From CALVUJ01 sp045119835 (GTDB lineage Bacteria; Bacillota_I; Bacilli_A; RFN20; DUOF01): a stretch of 6,741 bases of DNA. The number at the start of each line of letters is the position of its first letter. The first letter of the stretch is position 1. The DNA is taken from assembly GCA_045119835.1 (NCBI GenBank), contig JBGVED010000008.1, positions 1 to 6,741 on the forward strand, written 5' to 3'. The notes under the pieces were generated by a model. The model had not been told where the DNA came from, did not search any database, and was given only the letters and a program-made list of their open reading frames with translations. Position numbers and translations under genes: made by a program. Shown in pieces: positions 5,249 through 6,741 of the stretch.

Positions 5249-6168
5249 TATCCATCTGCTCCTTCCTTAGTTAATCGAAAAAAATAGTCTTCGAGTGTCT
5301 CTTGTTTAATATAATATTCAAGAATTTTAAAATTCGCTTCATGCAACAATGATAAATAATTGTACGTTGAATTATTCATATAATCAAATTGAATTATACT
5401 TTGATTAATAGAATTTGCTGTTATACTATATTTTTTTAAAAAATGTATTATATCATTTTCTCTATCTTCATGAACTATAACAACCTTCTTTTTGCACTTT
5501 TCCTGTAATTCTTGTGCTGTATGCTGCACAAGCAAATTTCCTTTATGCAATATACCTAATCTTGTGGATACTTGATTTAGTTCTGTTAGTATATGGCTAG
5601 AAATTAAAATAGTAATACCTTTTTCTTTGTTCAACCGCCCAATCAAGTTTCTCATATCCACTATACCATTTGGATCAAGACCGTTAGTAGGCTCATCTAA
5701 TATCAAAAACTGAGGCTCTCCAATCAACGCCATGCCTATTCCCAATCGTTGCCGCATACCTAAAGAATATTTACTCACTTTGCGAAATCTAACATCATAC
5801 AAACCGACTATCTTTAAAATATCTTCAACCGCTGATTTATCTTTAATATTTTTTGCCAATCGCACAAATTCCATATTTTCATATCCTGTCATATCTCCAT
5901 AATACGCAGGAGTTTCAATAATAACTCCCATCTCTTTGCGTATATCTTGTATATGTCGATTAGATACACCCATAATAGAAATTTTCCCATCTGATGCCTT
6001 TATACTACCTGCTATAATCTTCATAAGCGTAGTTTTTCCAGCACCATTTTCACCTATAAGCCCAAAAACATCTCCTCTATGAATTGAAAAAGAAACCTGA
6101 TTCAAAACCATACAATTTTTATATTTTTTTGATAAATCTTTAGCTTCAAAAACTATATCTGACTTCAT
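5242..6168 (-). CDS. ABC transporter ATP-binding protein, BcrA/LanF type
   Basis: A 308-residue cytoplasmic ATPase driving the adjacent permease. Walker A is GENGAGKTT (39-47), the signature is YSLGMRQ (134-140), Walker B is FLILDEP (154-160) with the D-loop NGLD, and the H-switch is SSH (190-192). The Q-loop position reads GVIIETP, with Glu85 where most ABC ATPases have Gln. This E-loop is known from lantibiotic self-immunity ATPases (LanF), and the C-terminal extension of about 90 residues also fits the BcrA/LanF group. The start ATG has AAAGGATG about six bases upstream and lies 23 bp after the exporter remnant, so the three genes were probably one operon. Likely role: moving a cationic or cyclic peptide away from the membrane, for immunity or export. 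The link to the agr peptide is inference. Confidence 0.92.
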   Translation of the reverse strand: MKSDIVFEAKDLSKKYKNCMVLNQVSFSIHRGDVFGLIGENGAGKTTLMKIIAGSIKASDGKISIMGVSNRHIQDIRKEMGVIIETPAYYGDMTGYENMEFVRLAKNIKDKSAVEDILKIVGLYDVRFRKVSKYSLGMRQRLGIGMALIGEPQFLILDEPTNGLDPNGIVDMRNLIGRLNKEKGITILISSHILTELNQVSTRLGILHKGNLLVQHTAQELQEKCKKKVVIVHEDRENDIIHFLKKYSITANSINQSIIQFDYMNNSTYNYLSLLHEANFKILEYYIKQETLEDYFFRLTKEGADGYC

Positions 6169-6191
6169 TATTATTCATCCTTTACATATCA

Positions 6192-6596
6192 TTAATCGCC
6201 GTAAATATAATATAAGCTATATAATAATCCCTTTTCAGAAATTAGTTCATCAAAAGTTCCTTGTTCAACTATATGTCCTTGGGATATTATATAAATTTTA
6301 TCATATTTTTGTAGCACTCTTTTGACTAATCTATGCGTAATGGAAATAACTGTTTTATCCGAATCCAACACTAGATTTTCAATTTTGTCCATATTTTCAT
6401 TGTCAAGTTGACTAGTAGCCTCATCCATTAGTATTATCGGACAATTACTTGTAAACGCTCTTGCCAATGATAATCTTTGTTTTTCGCCTCCTGATAATAA
6501 TACACCATTTTCACCAATAGTATTTTTCATATCAATAAATTGAGATAATTGTACAGCCCTTAATGCCTTTTCAACTTTTTCTGGCGAAACAGATTG
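6192..6596 (-). pseudogene. ABC exporter (membrane domain fused to ATPase), 3' remnant
   Basis: This is the last 134 codons of an exporter-type ABC ATPase. Visible are a helical-subdomain stretch (SVSPEKVEKALRAVQLSQFI), the signature LLSGGEKQRLSLARAF, Walker B IILMDEATSQLD, the H-loop SITHR, and the terminal GHIVEQGTFDELI. Membrane domain, Walker A and Q-loop are all missing. Going upstream the frame meets TGA at 6597-6599, and none of the three minus-strand frames beyond it encodes the missing parts. From there the DNA changes character, with higher GC and dense hairpins. An internal ATG at 6528-6530 would yield a 112-residue fragment without Walker A, which could not hydrolyse ATP alone. 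Exporters of this type handle peptides, lipids or drugs; the substrate is lost with the membrane part. The gene was probably cut by insertion or recombination at about 6597. Confidence 0.8.
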
Positions 6597-6741
6597 TCAT
6601 GCGTCGAATTATAGTTCCCACCTACGGCAGATTTACCGCAGATTAAATTCGGCAACTCCTTTACATTATCTATACTTGCGTGCTGTATTTTACGGCACGT
6701 TTTTTTCTGTCCTATTGACCATTCTCTCCGATTCCCTTATA
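6597..6741 (-). mobile_element. End of an unidentified inserted element, rich in RNA-like hairpins
   Basis: The exporter frame stops abruptly at 6597 and the remaining 145 bp is unlike its neighbours: more GC, and dense inverted repeats. The pair CGAATT/AATTCG (6605-6610, 6646-6651) encloses a second hairpin, CTACGGCAG...TACCGCAG (6622-6641), and a third lies at 6678-6700. On the minus strand a 16-codon open frame coming from outside the window ends with TAA at 6690-6692 (…ERMVNRTEKNVP), leaving about 93 bp of structured DNA before the junction. That layout resembles the right end of an IS200/IS605-type element, where a TnpB gene is followed by its guide-RNA scaffold. I do not recognise the family, so this is a hypothesis. 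Strand is given on that assumption. Confidence 0.4.
6678..6706 (+). terminator. Plus-strand Rho-independent terminator inside the foreign end
   Basis: The stem CGTGCTGTA / TACGGCACG (6679-6687, 6691-6699), nine pairs with one G-U, closes a 3-nt TTT loop and is followed on the plus strand by seven T (6700-6706). It would stop plus-strand transcription leaving the window to the right. No plus-strand gene precedes it here; it may protect the element, or its flank, from read-through. Confidence 0.6.

Noticed and set aside
6564..6738. Long stop-free minus-strand frame across the exporter junction (from CAT TAA at 6564 back to a TAA at the window edge)
   Set aside because: It has no ATG start and begins right after a stop codon. 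It runs out of frame through the conserved exporter sequence, so it is most likely accidental.
6597..6741. Group II intron end
   Set aside because: I looked for the domain V hairpin and a typical 3' end next to the junction and could not find them.
1..6741. CRISPR array, tRNA or rRNA genes
   Set aside because: No regularly spaced repeat-spacer pattern, and no cloverleaf or conserved ribosomal RNA segment, was seen on either strand.

Overview
The window is AT-rich, low-GC Firmicutes DNA, most likely from a gut Clostridia/Lachnospiraceae-type organism. The basis is the Gram-positive-only AgrB/AgrD pair, strong AGGAGG-type ribosome binding sites, oligo-U terminators and the codon use; species cannot be told from the sequence. 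All genes between about 1.05 and 6.6 kb are on the minus strand, and mobile DNA lies at both ends: an IS66-family transposase end at 1-963 and an unidentified, hairpin-rich element end at 6597-6741.

Reading the minus strand from right to left: (1) 6192-6596 is the 3' remnant of an ABC exporter gene, cut off by the foreign sequence at 6597. (2) 5242-6168 and 4562-5248 are an overlapping ABC ATPase/permease pair of the BcrA/LanF type, with a glutamate in the Q-loop position as in lantibiotic-immunity transporters. (3) A gene-free stretch at 4160-4561 holds a good Rho-independent terminator (4361-4400) and a candidate promoter just before it that could make a short RNA. It also holds repeats in front of the next gene. 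(4) 3944-4159 is a 71-residue ribbon-helix-helix protein. (5) 3152-3880 and 1879-3159 are an overlapping AgrA-like LytTR response regulator and AgrC-like GHKL histidine kinase. (6) 1644-1790 is a 48-codon agrD-type cyclic-peptide precursor starting with GTG. (7) 1057-1641 is agrB, its processing protease. (8) Two tandem minus-strand terminators (976-1012 and 922-965) close the operon.

The core is a complete agr-type quorum-sensing circuit in the order regulator-kinase-peptide-protease. AgrB should cleave and cyclise AgrD, the exported thiolactone peptide should be sensed by the AgrC-like kinase, and the kinase should phosphorylate the LytTR regulator. Between the kinase stop and agrD are two 9-bp LytTR-type repeats exactly 12 bp apart, upstream of a TATACT -10 box. 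This suggests that only agrD-agrB is autoinduced while regulator and kinase are made separately. A related single motif lies in the intergenic region after the ABC genes. The ABC pair may confer peptide immunity or export and may be an output of the circuit, but its own promoter is outside the window or was removed by the insertion.
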